Below are positions 44,549 to 56,121 of a stretch of 64,000 nucleotides of DNA, in pieces. Source of the DNA: Harpalus rubripes. Its lineage: Eukaryota > Arthropoda > Insecta > Coleoptera > Carabidae. Location of the stretch: positions 5,540,953 through 5,604,952 of the forward strand of contig OY720452.1 of the NCBI GenBank assembly GCA_963082715.1, given 5' to 3'. Both the position numbers and the translations under genes were made by a program. Below the pieces are notes generated by a model, which did no database searches, was not told where the DNA came from, and was given only the letters and a program-made list of their open reading frames with translations. The stretch's first letter is position 1. Every line of letters begins with the position of its first letter.

Positions 44549-47500
44549 TTAAACAACTTCGTATTTTTCTGTGTACAACACTTGCTCTACTGAATGCTTT
44601 ACCGGCGAGTCGTCGTCGACCATCAGTACGTCTATCACCTGCAACAATGGACATTTTCTCAGTATTTTGTGAATATTTTCAATATTTCAACTATGAAGCA
44701 GGAGTAACCAAAGTCGAATTTTAACCGGGCCGCCCCCCAAAGTGGTTCCAAATAAATAAATAAAAATTGTGCTGGCAATGATTCCGCTTAATATTAATAT
44801 TTAGACGTGCCTAAATGCGCTTGATGTTTTCCATTTAAATAACATTGGGTTTGACACATTTTGGAACTTTATTTTTTCCAAGCCAATAGGAGATTTAAAA
44901 AATCCACTCAATATTGGAATATACACTAGAATGACCCGAGAATTATTATTCATAAAATAATTATAAATGTTTAAACTATCGCACAAAAGCCCAAAAAAGC
45001 TATATACAATAGTCTTAAGAATATTTACTGACACGTTAAATTTCGGGTCACTCTAGTACATCGTTTCTTAATCTATGGGTCACGACCCAAATTTGGTCAC
45101 GGAGGGGTTTGAGTGGGTCGCGTAAACTATTCAGAATTTTATAATTTTGATTACTAATTACCAATCATATTTTTATTTTATTTTGGAATCATAAACTTAT
45201 TTATTCGCCCTCAAAAACGGGCGCAATTACGCTTTTATCGCCCGAGAGCTTATAAAGTTACCAAGCAACAGCTATTCATACGTCAAAATTGTGGTTTATA
45301 AATAAATGTCAGACAATACAATAAATTCTATAAATCACATTTTTTAAACACTGCTGCTCATAAAACTATTCATATCCTTTATCGTATACGTCTTTTCACT
45401 TCTGTGGAACCAACATACCCTAGGCAGCGTCAAATTCATCCGATATTTCTTTTGAATAATCGTTATCTTCCATTTTCATTTGACACTAAATTAAAATTTG
45501 TTATAAACAAACCACGTAGCTAGAAACCACAGCATACTTAAAATTTACAACGCCAGCACAACGATACCAAATATATACCCATTGAATCCTTGAATTTTGA
45601 GAACCAAAATAAAATAAAACGTATGTGCCACGGGCATAATCAAGATTATAGCACTCGGGAAAATTAAAGGTCTCCGCTACACGTCGAGCTTTAAACATTC
45701 CCCCGTGTTATAATATTTTCATTATGCCCTTATAGTTATTAACGTCATAAGGCTGATATGTAGCAAATAACAGATGAGGTTGAATGTTGTAAAATCGAGG
45801 CGATAGCCGAGATTTTATAATCAACCGTTTCTGTTATTTGTATATCAGCCGTGTGACGTTCAGTATTTTTCGTAATAACATAAAATATTTTCTTAAAATT
45901 CTATTTTCTAGGGCATATTGACAGGTGACAGCTTCATGACAATTTCATGATGCTGAGATTTTTTTTAGGAACACATGATTTTTAATAATTGTAAAATAAC
46001 GGCCGTTGCTGTTTTGATGCATATATCGGTTGAGCATACAGTACCGTTAAAGCACATTTAACAGTATGGTATTATGAAAATACATTAATAACTATTCTAA
46101 AACATATAATATAAAATTTCACTAAAATGTTACTTATATTAGCAATACAATGCAGAATTGTTACTTCTAATAACCCTCCGCGAAATTCTTTAGCCGCTCT
46201 CGACCGCAAGGGCCCTCTCGGTACGTTAAAGAGTGATTTCGTGGCCTTGATATAAAAAATAAATTATAAATAAGTAGGTATGTGATATATTCGTACATAC
46301 TCATTTTCTTATTTTCATAGATTAGTTATAGTTTATAATAAGACATGTGTTTTTATTTTTTGTGGGTCTCGAAACCAATACGATAAATTTGGATCGCGCC
46401 TTGAAAAGGTTAAGAAACGCTGCTCTAGCACATATTCCAATATTGAGAAGATTTTTAAGCCTTTGACAAAAATACAGTTCCTAAATATGTCAAAACCCCA
46501 TTTAGACACGGTCAAACATTAATATTAATCGGAATCGTTACCTGCACAATATTTTTTTCTTTATTTGGAGCCACTTTAGGGGGCTGCCCGGATAAAATTC
46601 GACTTGACCCCTTTTAAGGTCCACCCTAATATTTATATATTTTTATATGTACTGAAAAAGATCAATTTATGTGACTCCAATTATTAGCGAAGTCCACTGT
46701 TTAAGAATAAAATCATGTCTATATCTACGTCACAGAATTTAAAAAAATTACTACAGCTTAACGAATAACAATGAGGAAAATCAGTACCCGCATTAGAAAA
46801 TGAAAACTGGTTGACTGATTTAAAATTTTTAGTGGACAATGTTAAATTAAACTGAAATTGTGGCAATCTGAAATTTATAACAATAACTTCTTAATTAATA
46901 TTGAAACATTGTCTGAACGCGCTATGTAAACAGTGAAATATAAGCGGCATTTAATTTGTATAATTTTGTCACTAAAGTTTGAGGACAGATTTTAAGATCT
47001 AAAAAATTGGGCATCCATGAAATAGAGGAATAAATAAACTCTCTGCAACAATGTACTCGTAAGTTGTTCTTACCTTGATCTTAGCATAAGATGATTTGGA
47101 ATTGAAAGAGACATGAACAGGGAAAAAGTCATTAGGAATCGATTGCGGAGCGCTGAACTCCAACGAGCCGGTCTTGTTACTGGAATCCACTAAAGGTAAA
47201 GACCACACCAGTTGGTTCTTTCTCGATTCGTGGGTGAAGTGTCCGTCGCATTCTGCTACCACTGGCGTGCAGCCAATCCTAACAAAACAACCATTCAAAT
47301 CGCAACAATACGGACGTCAATGTCTTTAATAATTTTTTTCTGACATGTTAGAAACTTTTCACATTGTACATATTTTAAAATAACAAACTTAGAAACACCT
47401 ATTGCACCTATTGCAATGAGCTACTTGCGTGCCATTTTTTTATTTAATATTTTTGAAGAGACGATAAAAACTTGCTACCCATATTTTTTCATTTGGCAAA

Positions 47501-50500
47501 ATTTTCATTAATCGGCCAAAAAAAAAAATTAATGAAATTTTAATATTAAATTTACCACCATGTATGACGTAGAATTACGCCGAACCAATGTATGACCGTA
47601 AAGCAATAACATCGGTACGTCCAATAGCAACGGCATGTGCGGGTAATTTAAACATGACAGATCATCTGTTTAACGTTTGAATAATAGTTTGGTGATTAAT
47701 ATTTTCGTTTGTCATTTTAATCCTGTACGAGTATAAGCTAAGTTAAAATCGAAATACGTAATAAAAATAACAGAAACCACACAAATTGTAAATAATAAAG
47801 AAGAGACAGTCACAGAAAAATGAACTAATGTCAAAATCAAATGGGGACAATACAATTCAAACTTTTTGGACGCAATCTAGTGAGTAAAAAAGTAATTAAT
47901 AAGTAGTTATGTAGTGAGCAAGATTTAGCACTACAGTTTGACATTTATCATGTGATCCAGCAAGTGATCACAACCACATCACAACACTGTTAACTGCTTT
48001 GAAAGGAAACGTAAACATGTCAGACTGAACACATTTTTATATAATTATGTAAGTATATGATCTACTCAGTGCATACCTTGCAATTAATTCATGTTTATTT
48101 CCAGTTTTCTTAAAACCCCAGCATTCTATCCATCTTTTCAACTGTATGACTGAATGGTTTTCAATGTTTTAAACAAAAATCGTGCCCCCTGTACATCATC
48201 TTGTGTTAAACACATTATTTATTTGTGAACTTGGTTTTTTAGTGATATTTCAAATTCAAGGATCACTACACTTTAGTACAAGAGATAATTAATAACAGGC
48301 ACTACAAAAAATAAGTCCCCATTAAAACTCGCACTCGCTCGCCATCTACAGATTTCATTCTTAAATATGCATCCCTTTCTCCCGTTCAAAATAATGACGT
48401 CAAAGAAAATCTTCTTTCTTAACTAAAAAACAAATATTTTTTTTAAAATAAAATTTATATTTTTACATACGTTTTCAACTTTACTTTAGGTATTTAGTCA
48501 TACATATCAGAATTTCAGACCACGCAAGTAGCCTATTGTTTCGCGCAAAACACTTTTTGTTGGACAACTTTAAAACATAAAAATGACACTTTATAAAATG
48601 TGTAAATGTAACTTACGGCAGCGGTATGACAATGTTAACATCAGCCAGCTCCAAGTCCTGGTGCGCGAGTTCATATTCAATATTGACATCGCACGAACCA
48701 TCGCCGGCTTCAGAAGGCCAGCAGTTGATGAGCAGCGGTACCAAAGAGTCATCAGCTGCTTGCAGCCTCCATTTCAACACACCTACGTCTGTGTGTAGAG
48801 GAAATGGTTTGGCTGGTTGCTTCAGACCGATCTGACTGCGCAGCTTGAAAAGTTCCTTGTCCACGTTCGGGTGCGTCTAGAAAAAAAGAAAATCTATGGA
48901 CCTTTTACATCAAAAGAGAGAGATAGACAAAAATGAGATATATGTAGTGCGCAGTAGGTTGTTTGCGCTTTGAGGAGGGCAGTTACATTTCAAATAAAAT
49001 TACAAATGGCGGAAAGTAAAAACTCTGGCAAAAACTTAACTTTCTTAAATAAATTCACACAAAGCGTTTGTGATGAATATTTTAAAACAAATGGAAGAGG
49101 AGTTGGGTATCAGAAAAAGTGGTTTTTTGTTCCACAAGATGCGAAATAAACACCACATAAAGTGACAGATAATAGGGGATTCCGATTAAGCGAATTTTAA
49201 GCGCCCCGTCGCGGTATTTTTATGAACTATGTGGACATACAAGTAACTGTCATCGTGCTGTCAAGTTGACAGCTTTGTGAAATTTGTGTTTTCTATTAAA
49301 AATAAGGGTATTAGGTACGCGTATGGCCTCTGTAAGAGTGATTACAGGAATAAATAGAAAAAATATATGAGAGGAGTTAATTTTATGCCAATTTCCAAGC
49401 CGATCTTATCTCTCATGGTTTATGCGTAACTACATCAAACTAAATGGTTTATTGGAAGTAGTGGTATATGATATGTGACCGTAGTTATGTAATAAGATGG
49501 AAAATTGCCCCACTTTATATACATCAACTAGCACACACGTATTACATGAAATTACCGCAGATACCCATTTACCACCATCAATACAGGGTAATATATTATC
49601 AATGCGTCCCGCATTCATATAATTTTGATTTCTGAAAACTTCGAAACAATTTGAGTTAGTATAAATCAGTAAATATCCAGTAACTAACCGAAACTAAAAC
49701 CTTAAAATAAGATTGCTCTTTTTCCGCCTTTTTTCAGACCACGATATTATCCATCTATTTTAGGTCATTCACAGTATGATTTTCAATATTTTTCTTTTTT
49801 AATTTCGCCCCTGGCATTAACCCTGCACTAAAAAAAATCATTTTCATCACTAACCGAACACATGTCAACAGAAAATGTCTATTTGTCCACATAGTTCAAA
49901 ATTTCACCGCAAATGGCGCACTTTGTGACGTCACGATCGGAATCCCCTATTGCGTAGTTGCCAGTTTGATATTAGGAAAGTAATAAACAAGAATAAAATT
50001 GTTGTTTTTTCTTTGAAATCTATTTTTTTCATTAGTAATTATTTCTTCACAGTTGAAGACAAAATTATTTAAGTTTTTGTGTTTAAATAATTTTTTATCG
50101 AAAATTAATGCTTATTCTTTTAATCATTTTACTTGACAACATGGTGCCTACTCATCTCTAATTCGTAAGAATTTCACTACGTGACGCATTGAAAAATGAC
50201 GTCAGGGTGCAATAAAAATGTAAAAGGTCCATTGCGGATTGTCTAGAAATAGAACTGTCATAGGAAGCAACAATCCAAGAAATGATAAAGCGTTTATTTT
50301 CCTATTTTTCTCCTTACTTGTAACTGGACCCCACGGCTGTCCTGATTCTCCAACTGCACCCGAATCCTCCCCCATTTTTCGTCCCCGATGTGCAGGGTTA
50401 CCAACCCTAAAAGCTCCAACTGTTGAACGCCTCCATCTCGCCCAACAACAACTGAAAGTTTCTCTTCTTGGCGAAGATGTACGTCATCTACATCCGGTTT

Positions 50501-53500
50501 GATTGCGGGCGTCTTTAATGATTGTTGTGTCTGTGCGTTGCCGGTAGGAGGAACGATTACGCTTTCGCCTTCGCTTTTTAATTGATCGACGAAGGATTCC
50601 ACGTCGCGGGATTTGCCGCCAAGTTTCATAGCGCGCGTTGATGTCGGGACTGATTTCCTACAGGAGAAAATAGTGAAAAATGGAGACAGAATATGATTTT
50701 TGTTTATAAAAATGAATTCTAATATGACACACTAAAAGTATAATAGTAAATAAATCATAGACTCTCCACGCCAGTAATGAATGTACATATACAGGGTGTA
50801 ACAGCTAAACGAGCTACCTCAAATAATTTCTATATTATTAAAGATACAATAAAATACTATAAGGCAATCTTATATAAGACCAAGGGGGACATCTGAATAT
50901 ATAAAAAAAATATTTTTTAAAACCAGTGGTTCTCAAGTTATATACACAAAGTTATATTTTTGTAAATGGGATGATATATATTTTTTAGGCGTATTTAATA
51001 ATTTTTTTCTGTAATCATTTTACATCCTAACATAATAAAAATATTGAGAAATATTCAATTAAAATTTAAATAAATAAAACCGTTCACAAACTGGTTTGAT
51101 GGTGTGTTGGAACAAACCTTATGTATGAAAAACAATAGACCAGAAAAGTGTAACGGTCAAATTTTGGCGCCAATTTCAAACTCAGTTCATAACGCTGAGA
51201 ACATAATTTTAATCGCCGTGTATTTCTTACCAAGGAAATTTTACCTCAACTTTAAAAACCGAGAAATCTCATATAAGTAAATCTCTTATGCAAAACATTA
51301 TACCACCTAGAATGATCCTTTATCTCCAGATTCGTACAATAATATTCACATGAACTGTGCACAGTTTATAATTATTTAAATAAAAATACATTACTATAAA
51401 ATTCAATGAACGTATAATTGGTCCTACAACTTTGGTACGCAGCCAATCGCAGCATATTCGTTAATAACTTTATAAATAATGTTGTCACTAATTTTCGTCG
51501 TAAATAATTCAAATTAACAAATAGCAGTTATTGTTTTTCATACATACACTACTGAAAATACTTAAATTTCAATTGAATTTTTCTCAATTTTTTTTGTTGT
51601 TAGCATATAAAATGATTACATGGTTCAATTCAGAAAAAAATACTCTATTAAAAATATATATCATCCCATTTAAAAAAATATAACTTTGTATTGTAACTTG
51701 AGAACCACTGGTTTAAAAAATATTTTCTTCTATATTCGGATGTCCCCCTTGAGCTTCTATAAGATTGCCTTATAGTATTTTATTATATCTTTAAGAATAT
51801 AGAAATTATTGGAGGTACCTCGTTTAGCTGTTACAGCCTGTATCTGTATCATTAAGAACAATTACCAGACATCATCTCACGGGCTCTCAAAGTATTAAAA
51901 AGAGAGCACAGGGGTCATTTTTGTGATATTTGAAAATTGGAAGTATATAATAAATTATTAAAAAAAGGGGAAGACCAAGTAAAGCATAGGAAGATAAAAT
52001 AGCAGAACTCAGAAGTAAAAATTAGAAGAAACAAAAAAGATAGCAAAGGACAAAAATTAGTAGAATGGATTAAAAATTAATCTTGAAAACAAAATCCCAT
52101 ATCCAACTACGAGTATCATGTATATGGAAAAGAAGTAATTTTCTAGTTTGTTCAAAAAACGAAATAATTTTTTTTTTTTGGCAAAAATTCGACTTACTGC
52201 ATGGGTGTGTAAGGCGCCGGTTTGATATCATTGCTGATAGTGGCCATGTCCCCAACAGAAGGTGTAGGCGTGTACCCTGTAGAGTTACCAAAACCTCCAC
52301 TACCTCCATAACTAACTTTACCGCCTTTCTTTGCCGCTTCCATGCGCGCTCGCTGTAATTCTTTCGCCTTTTCGCGCATTTTATTCTTCGCTTCGCGCTC
52401 TTGAGTCTACAAACGAAAGGAATAAGATTATTCAAGGAAAATAAATCAGATAGTGCAAGTTCTGTAAACTATAATTAGCGAAAAGAAGAAAGAACGGCAC
52501 ACTACGGAACACCTCTAGAAGTTGTAGTCTTCAAACAGTGGCGTCAATAGACCATTTCGGAGGGGGCTTGCGCCCTCCCTGTTTAATTTTGCGCCCCCTT
52601 TCCGTGTTTTTATTTAAATAAATTATTACAAATCAATCTGATTTTTTTACTATTTTATTATGCACTTATTTATCTGCAATAAGCAGAGACGATTATGTAC
52701 CTACGACTTTAGCCGAAGAGGAAAGGTTACCGCTGCTCTAAAATATGAAGCGAAAATTCAAATAAATTATTCCTGTATTAGAACTATTAACGCATTAAAA
52801 AATTCAACACACGACAAGCATCCTTCCGATACTAACCTGCATTTTAAAATAAAAATTATTGAAATCTATTAATACTGGTCTTTTCTCGTTTTGCCATTAA
52901 AATCAAAGTCAAATACTAATAGATTTCAATATTTTTTTTTAATTCAGGTTAATATCGGAAGTATGCGTGTCGTGTGCTGAGTTTTTTAAAATGTTAAAAG
53001 TTTGAAACAATTAATTGAATTTTCGCTTCATATTTTAGTACAGGAGTAACCTTTCCTCTTAAGAAAGGTACTATAAGAAATCAAAATGATGCACCATTCA
53101 GGCTATAAAAGAGACGAAATTATTTAAGGCTATCCCATTGCAAGGACATAATGAAACAAAAAATTCTACAAATAAGGCCAATTTTATAGACTCTAGTTAT
53201 TAAAAAATTTGATCCTTTTCTCCAGAATTACAATGTACCTCAAAATGCACATTATTGTTCACTACGTCACAAAATCATGTTATAGAGAGTAGTGCAAAAT
53301 GTATAATACGCAAAATAACTCCGGAAATTAATAATTGTGATTATTTTGCAATAATAGTAGATGATCCTCGGGACATCACTGCAGAAGAACAGATAAGTAT
53401 TTGTGTTCACTTCATTACATCTGAAAATCTTCTAAAAGAAATATTTTTATGTTTTAAACATGAAAAAATTTAAATGCTGAATCAGACTGTCAAAAATTAT

Positions 53501-55355
53501 TTCGTTCTAAAGGTACGCCCTGTTGCGCCCTCCCTGTTAAAAGTACCTAGTGACGCCCCTGTCTTCAAAATCATTTTCTTCAAAATTTCCGACCAATTTT
53601 TATATAATTAGTAAATCTCAACGCGCTGATTCCAAATTTCGATACATCTTTTTGTTTTCGTGTTATATACATTTAAAACCGCCCATTTCTGGGTAATAAC
53701 CAATTTCTCAATAAATCCAAGGGCTAAATTGATATTTTTTGCTCACCTGTCGTACGGCCTGATATACTTTTTCTTCATGAGAATCCATCTCGACAAATGT
53801 GCGTATTTGTGATAAATTAACACTTTCTCTATACCCCAATGCTACAATTTCATCAAATGCGAATATTAAATTGAAAGCATTATCTACAATTTCAGATTCT
53901 TCCATAGATCGACAATATTCTGGAATCTAAACAACCGATAACACAAAAACTCCAAATCAATTTAAAGTTACTTACAACTCTGGCAAATAATCGCAAAGTT
54001 TCTAGATCTTCCAGAATATTACTGGCTCGAGTTGTAATCAACAACATGTATAATCGTTCTAAAGGTTGATAGACGTATCTCACTGAGTCTGTTTCGACAA
54101 ATGTATGTTGGGTCCCAGCTGGGATTAATTTGGGAAACGCTGCTAAGAGGCCTTCGATTCTGGCTTTCGACATTTCGACAAATTGTCGCGAGACAATCGC
54201 TGAAAACAACAACAAAGAAAGGATAAATTCAGCACTCAAGAAAAGTAAAAAAAAAATATAGTTTGATTAAGTATGTCAATGTAATAAATAATTTAACTAA
54301 TTCTATCAGGTTATGGGCCCAGCACGCTTCCACTTTTGAGATCATTTTTACTTTTCTATATTTAATTTTTTTTTTCAAACGTCGTAGAAATGGCATTTTT
54401 TGTGACTTGATTCACAAGGTAGAAGTTTCATTTCTACGCCGCCGGCGTAGAAATTAGCTATTTCTACTCCGGCGGCGTAGAAATAAAATAAATAAATATC
54501 CATGGAAACTACATAGAATTAGCGAATAAAAAGAAAAGTAGTACGTTTGAAAAAAAATTGTGTCATTCGGAATAAAAGTGTCTTTGTGCGCCTCGCATGC
54601 AATTGTCGGACTCGCTTCGCTCGTCGTGCAAACTTCCATGCTCGCCACACAAAGTATCACTTTTACTCCTAATAACACAATATACTATTGTTTGAAAGTG
54701 AACAAAAGAACAGGGCCTCGATTTTGTAACTTTAAATTCTACTGAATTTCAAATTCTGCTAGAATTGGGTAAAAATAATTAATACAAAATGATTATCTCA
54801 ATTTTTCAAACTAGATGTAAATAAAGAATGTCAAGCATAAACGATATAAACTAATTCTACTGCTCAGGACCAGTAAAATTTGAAATCTACTTAAAGCGTG
54901 GAGAAAATTTTCAATTCTGGTCGAACTTGAAATTCAGTAAAATTTAAAATTACAAAATCGAGACCCAGTTTATGATATTCAATATTAATATTTTAAAGAT
55001 GATTATGCTAAATATAGTTGGCGAGTAATGTATTTCATAAGAATGATATATTAGTACGTGTCAAAAACTTTGTAAACGACATAAGTCAACCAAAAAAAGT
55101 CAACGTCAAAAATGATTACTATAACAGGTCGGCAAGTAACCTTAAAACTAAAAAAAAAAGATTAAATAACGTAAAATATACTCACTTTTGCCCGCTTTGG
55201 TGCAAACAGCGGCTGCTATAAGCACCTGAAACACAAAATAAAATGATTAGAAGCTGTAAAAAATCTAAACATGGTTTTGAAATTTGACATCTTGACATAA
55301 GTACACTTCACTTGTAAATCCAATTTGTAAGGTTTATATTAATAATATTTACCAT
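44549..55355 (-). CDS. ARCN1: Coatomer subunit delta (delta-COP, archain), 9 exons
   Basis: Exons on the minus strand: 55355-55353, 55225-55186, 54199-53976, 53926-53747, 52406-52198, 50657-50318, 48876-48617, 47278-47074, 44638-44549. The total is 1551 nt and 516 aa, close to the animal delta-COP length. All junctions are GT/AG and in phase. Exon 1 codes only for the initiator Met. The N-terminal longin domain reads VLIAAAVCTKAGK, IVSRQFVEM and GLLAAFPKL; DLETLRLFARV, FNLIFAFDEIVALGYRE and IRTFVEMDSHEEKV follow. A basic linker (REAKNKMREKAKELQRAR) and a Gly/Ser/Thr region come next. The C-terminal mu-homology domain has VGRDGGVQQLEL, DVGVLKWRLQ, NCWPSEAGDGSCDVNIEYEL and NDFFPVHVSF; the last exon ends VLYTEKYEVV. 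Delta-COP is part of the COPI F-subcomplex and acts on Golgi-to-ER vesicles. Introns 2, 4, 5, 6 and 8 carry DNA transposons. Confidence 0.97.
45741..45860. repeat. Short fold-back with GC-rich dyad loop
   Basis: AACGTCATAAGGCTGATATG pairs with CATATCAGCC-like TATATCAGCCGTGTGACGTT, and CAAATAACAG with CTGTTATTTG. The loop is CGAGGCGATAGCCGAG. Confidence 0.75.
46178..46250 (+). repeat. CGCGAAAT fold-back fragment
   Basis: CGCGAAATTCTTTAGCCGCTCTCG to GTGATTTCGTGGCCTTGATAT, matching the 3' hairpin of 6705-7135. Confidence 0.6.
49175..49947. mobile_element. TA-flanked TIR element in ARCN1 intron 6
   Basis: GGGGATTCCGAT at the left is inverted as ATCGGAATCCCC at the right, with TA on both sides. 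GAACTATGTGGACAT and GTCCACATAGTTC are inner inverted blocks. 773 bp, non-coding. Confidence 0.7.
50795..51848. mobile_element. Long-TIR element in ARCN1 intron 5
   Basis: CAGGGTGTAACAGCTAAACG is inverted as CGTTTAGCTGTTACAGCCTG. The arms (~260 bp) share ACTATAAGGCAATCTTAT, GGGGGACATC and AACCAGTGGTTCTCAAGTT. Diverged SINE-1 pieces (CTCTCCACGCCAGTAATGA; CTCACGGGCTCTC) lie just outside both ends in opposite orientation. Confidence 0.75.
52718..53062. repeat. Internal ~150-bp-arm palindrome of the hAT element
   Basis: AGAGGAAAGGTTACCGCTGC and AATATGAAGCGAAAATTCAA are inverted as TTGAATTTTCGCTTCATATT and GGAGTAACCTTTCCTCT. Confidence 0.75.
53255..53473 (+). pseudogene. hAT transposase fragment (52K/ZMYM-like group)
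   Basis: The 72-residue frame has CIIRKITPEINNCDYFAIIV followed by DDPRDITAEEQISICVHFI. This matches the conserved hAT pattern around the first catalytic Asp (usually (V/A)DE-x-x-D-x-x-x-x-EQ-(L/I)S). The downstream catalytic and dimerisation parts are gone, so it is not functional. Confidence 0.6.
54371..54687 (-). repeat. FB1 fold-back element in ARCN1 intron 2
   Basis: Reverse-strand copy of 42261-42630, with two ATTTCTACGCCG-CCGGCGTAGAAAT units at 54432-54486, the GCATGCAATTGTCGGACTCG block and the ACTTTTACTCCTAATAACAC end. Confidence 0.8.
54711..54968. repeat. MITE with ~45-bp inverted ends in ARCN1 intron 2
   Basis: GGGCCTCGATTTTGTAACTT and AAATTACAAAATCGAGACCC, extending into TTCTACTGAATTTCAA and TGAAATTCAGTAAAATTT. 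Confidence 0.75.
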
Positions 55356-55457
55356 TTTGGCGAGCTGTACTATTTGTTTCAAGTATATTTATGTAGTATT
55401 TGTGGTGTTTATCGCTATATTTTAGGAAACATTACACCCGACCGCTTTAATACAAGA

Positions 55458-55485
55458 TGACGTGTATTGAAAATGTAATGACGTG
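55458..55485. promoter_or_regulatory. Paired TGACGTG motifs upstream of ARCN1
   Basis: TGACGTG occurs at 55458-55464 and 55479-55485, 21 bp apart and 103-130 bp from the start codon. The second reads TGACGTGCCA, close to the CrebA/CREB3-type site TGACGTGGCA known to act on secretory-pathway genes. Regulatory use is inferred. Confidence 0.4.
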
Positions 55486-55672
55486 CCATGAAATGCTAAA
55501 GTGAAACTCCCTATTGAGCTAGTTGGTAGCATTGGGTGTGAACGGCTTGCAAAAAACTTTAATGAATAAAAGATTACTGCTGTTCTACTTACAAAATAAA
55601 TAAACTGCAACATTTTCTTAAAATACTCAAGAAATAGAACATGAAATCTACTTACCTTCTAACAAAAATCGA

Positions 55673-55704
55673 TGTTAATTTCATTGTTAACATCGACTTT
55701 TTTC
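55673..55704. repeat. Short perfect palindrome
   Basis: AAAATCGATGTTAA and TTAACATCGACTTTT around an 8-base loop, ~320 bp upstream of ARCN1. Function unknown. Confidence 0.5.
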
Positions 55705-56121
55705 TAAAAGAAACTGCTGTATTATAATTTTTTAAGTTTTTCTTCTATTTTTAGTAAAACACTGAAATACTAAAATAAATTATAATAGAAAACATTTCTT
55801 GATAAATAGCAATAAAACGACAAAATATCTATAATATTAATAAAATTTGCAAGTTTATGGTAGTATTTCATCATATTTTAAAAATTTTCTCTCATTTTAA
55901 CTGTAATAAAAGTAACAAATTTTAATAGAATGAAAAAATAAGGGGCCCATAAATCATTTTTTATGAAAATTTGTACATAAATATTTTTTAAAGTTTTGCG
56001 ATTAGTTGTGACGTCACCGGTGGCAGACCAATGGCATTGAAACAAAAGGGAGGCGGGATTCTCAGCTTTCATATTTCTGGTCAATAGAATATACTTATTA
56101 ATCAGTAGGTATTTTACCATT

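Larger units (their letters stand above)
45059..46422. mobile_element. hAT-type element with 8-bp target duplication
   Basis: Left CATCGTTTCTTAATC (one base off the CAG form), right inverted GGTTAAGAAACGCTG. The flanks are CTCTAGTA (45051-45058) and CTCTAGCA (46423-46430). The inner ends share GACCC/GGGTC and CCAAATTT. No transposase is recognisable. It contains the fold-back at 45741-45860 and a CGCGAAAT fragment at 46178-46250. Confidence 0.75.
44703..46629. mobile_element. Long-TIR element T3, copy 2 (ARCN1 intron 8)
   Basis: Left AGTCGAATTTTAACCGGGCC; right inverted GGATAAAATTCGACTTGACC with ACCTTAAAAGG-type ends. Arms of ~330 bp (ATTAATATTAATATTTAGAC / TTAATATTAATCGGAATCG). Its middle is an inserted hAT element at 45059-46422. 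Confidence 0.75.
52536..53561 (+). mobile_element. hAT element with perfect 8-bp duplication (ARCN1 intron 4)
   Basis: CAGTGGCGTCAATAG and TAGTGACGCCCCTG ends, with TCTTCAAA on both sides (52528-52535, 53562-53569). The inner inverted blocks TGCGCCCTCCCTGTT recur near both ends. It contains an internal palindrome (52718-53062) and a transposase scrap. Confidence 0.88.

Noticed and set aside
48626..48835. Plus-strand frames over ARCN1 exon 7
   Set aside because: Antisense shadows of the delta-COP mu-homology domain exon.
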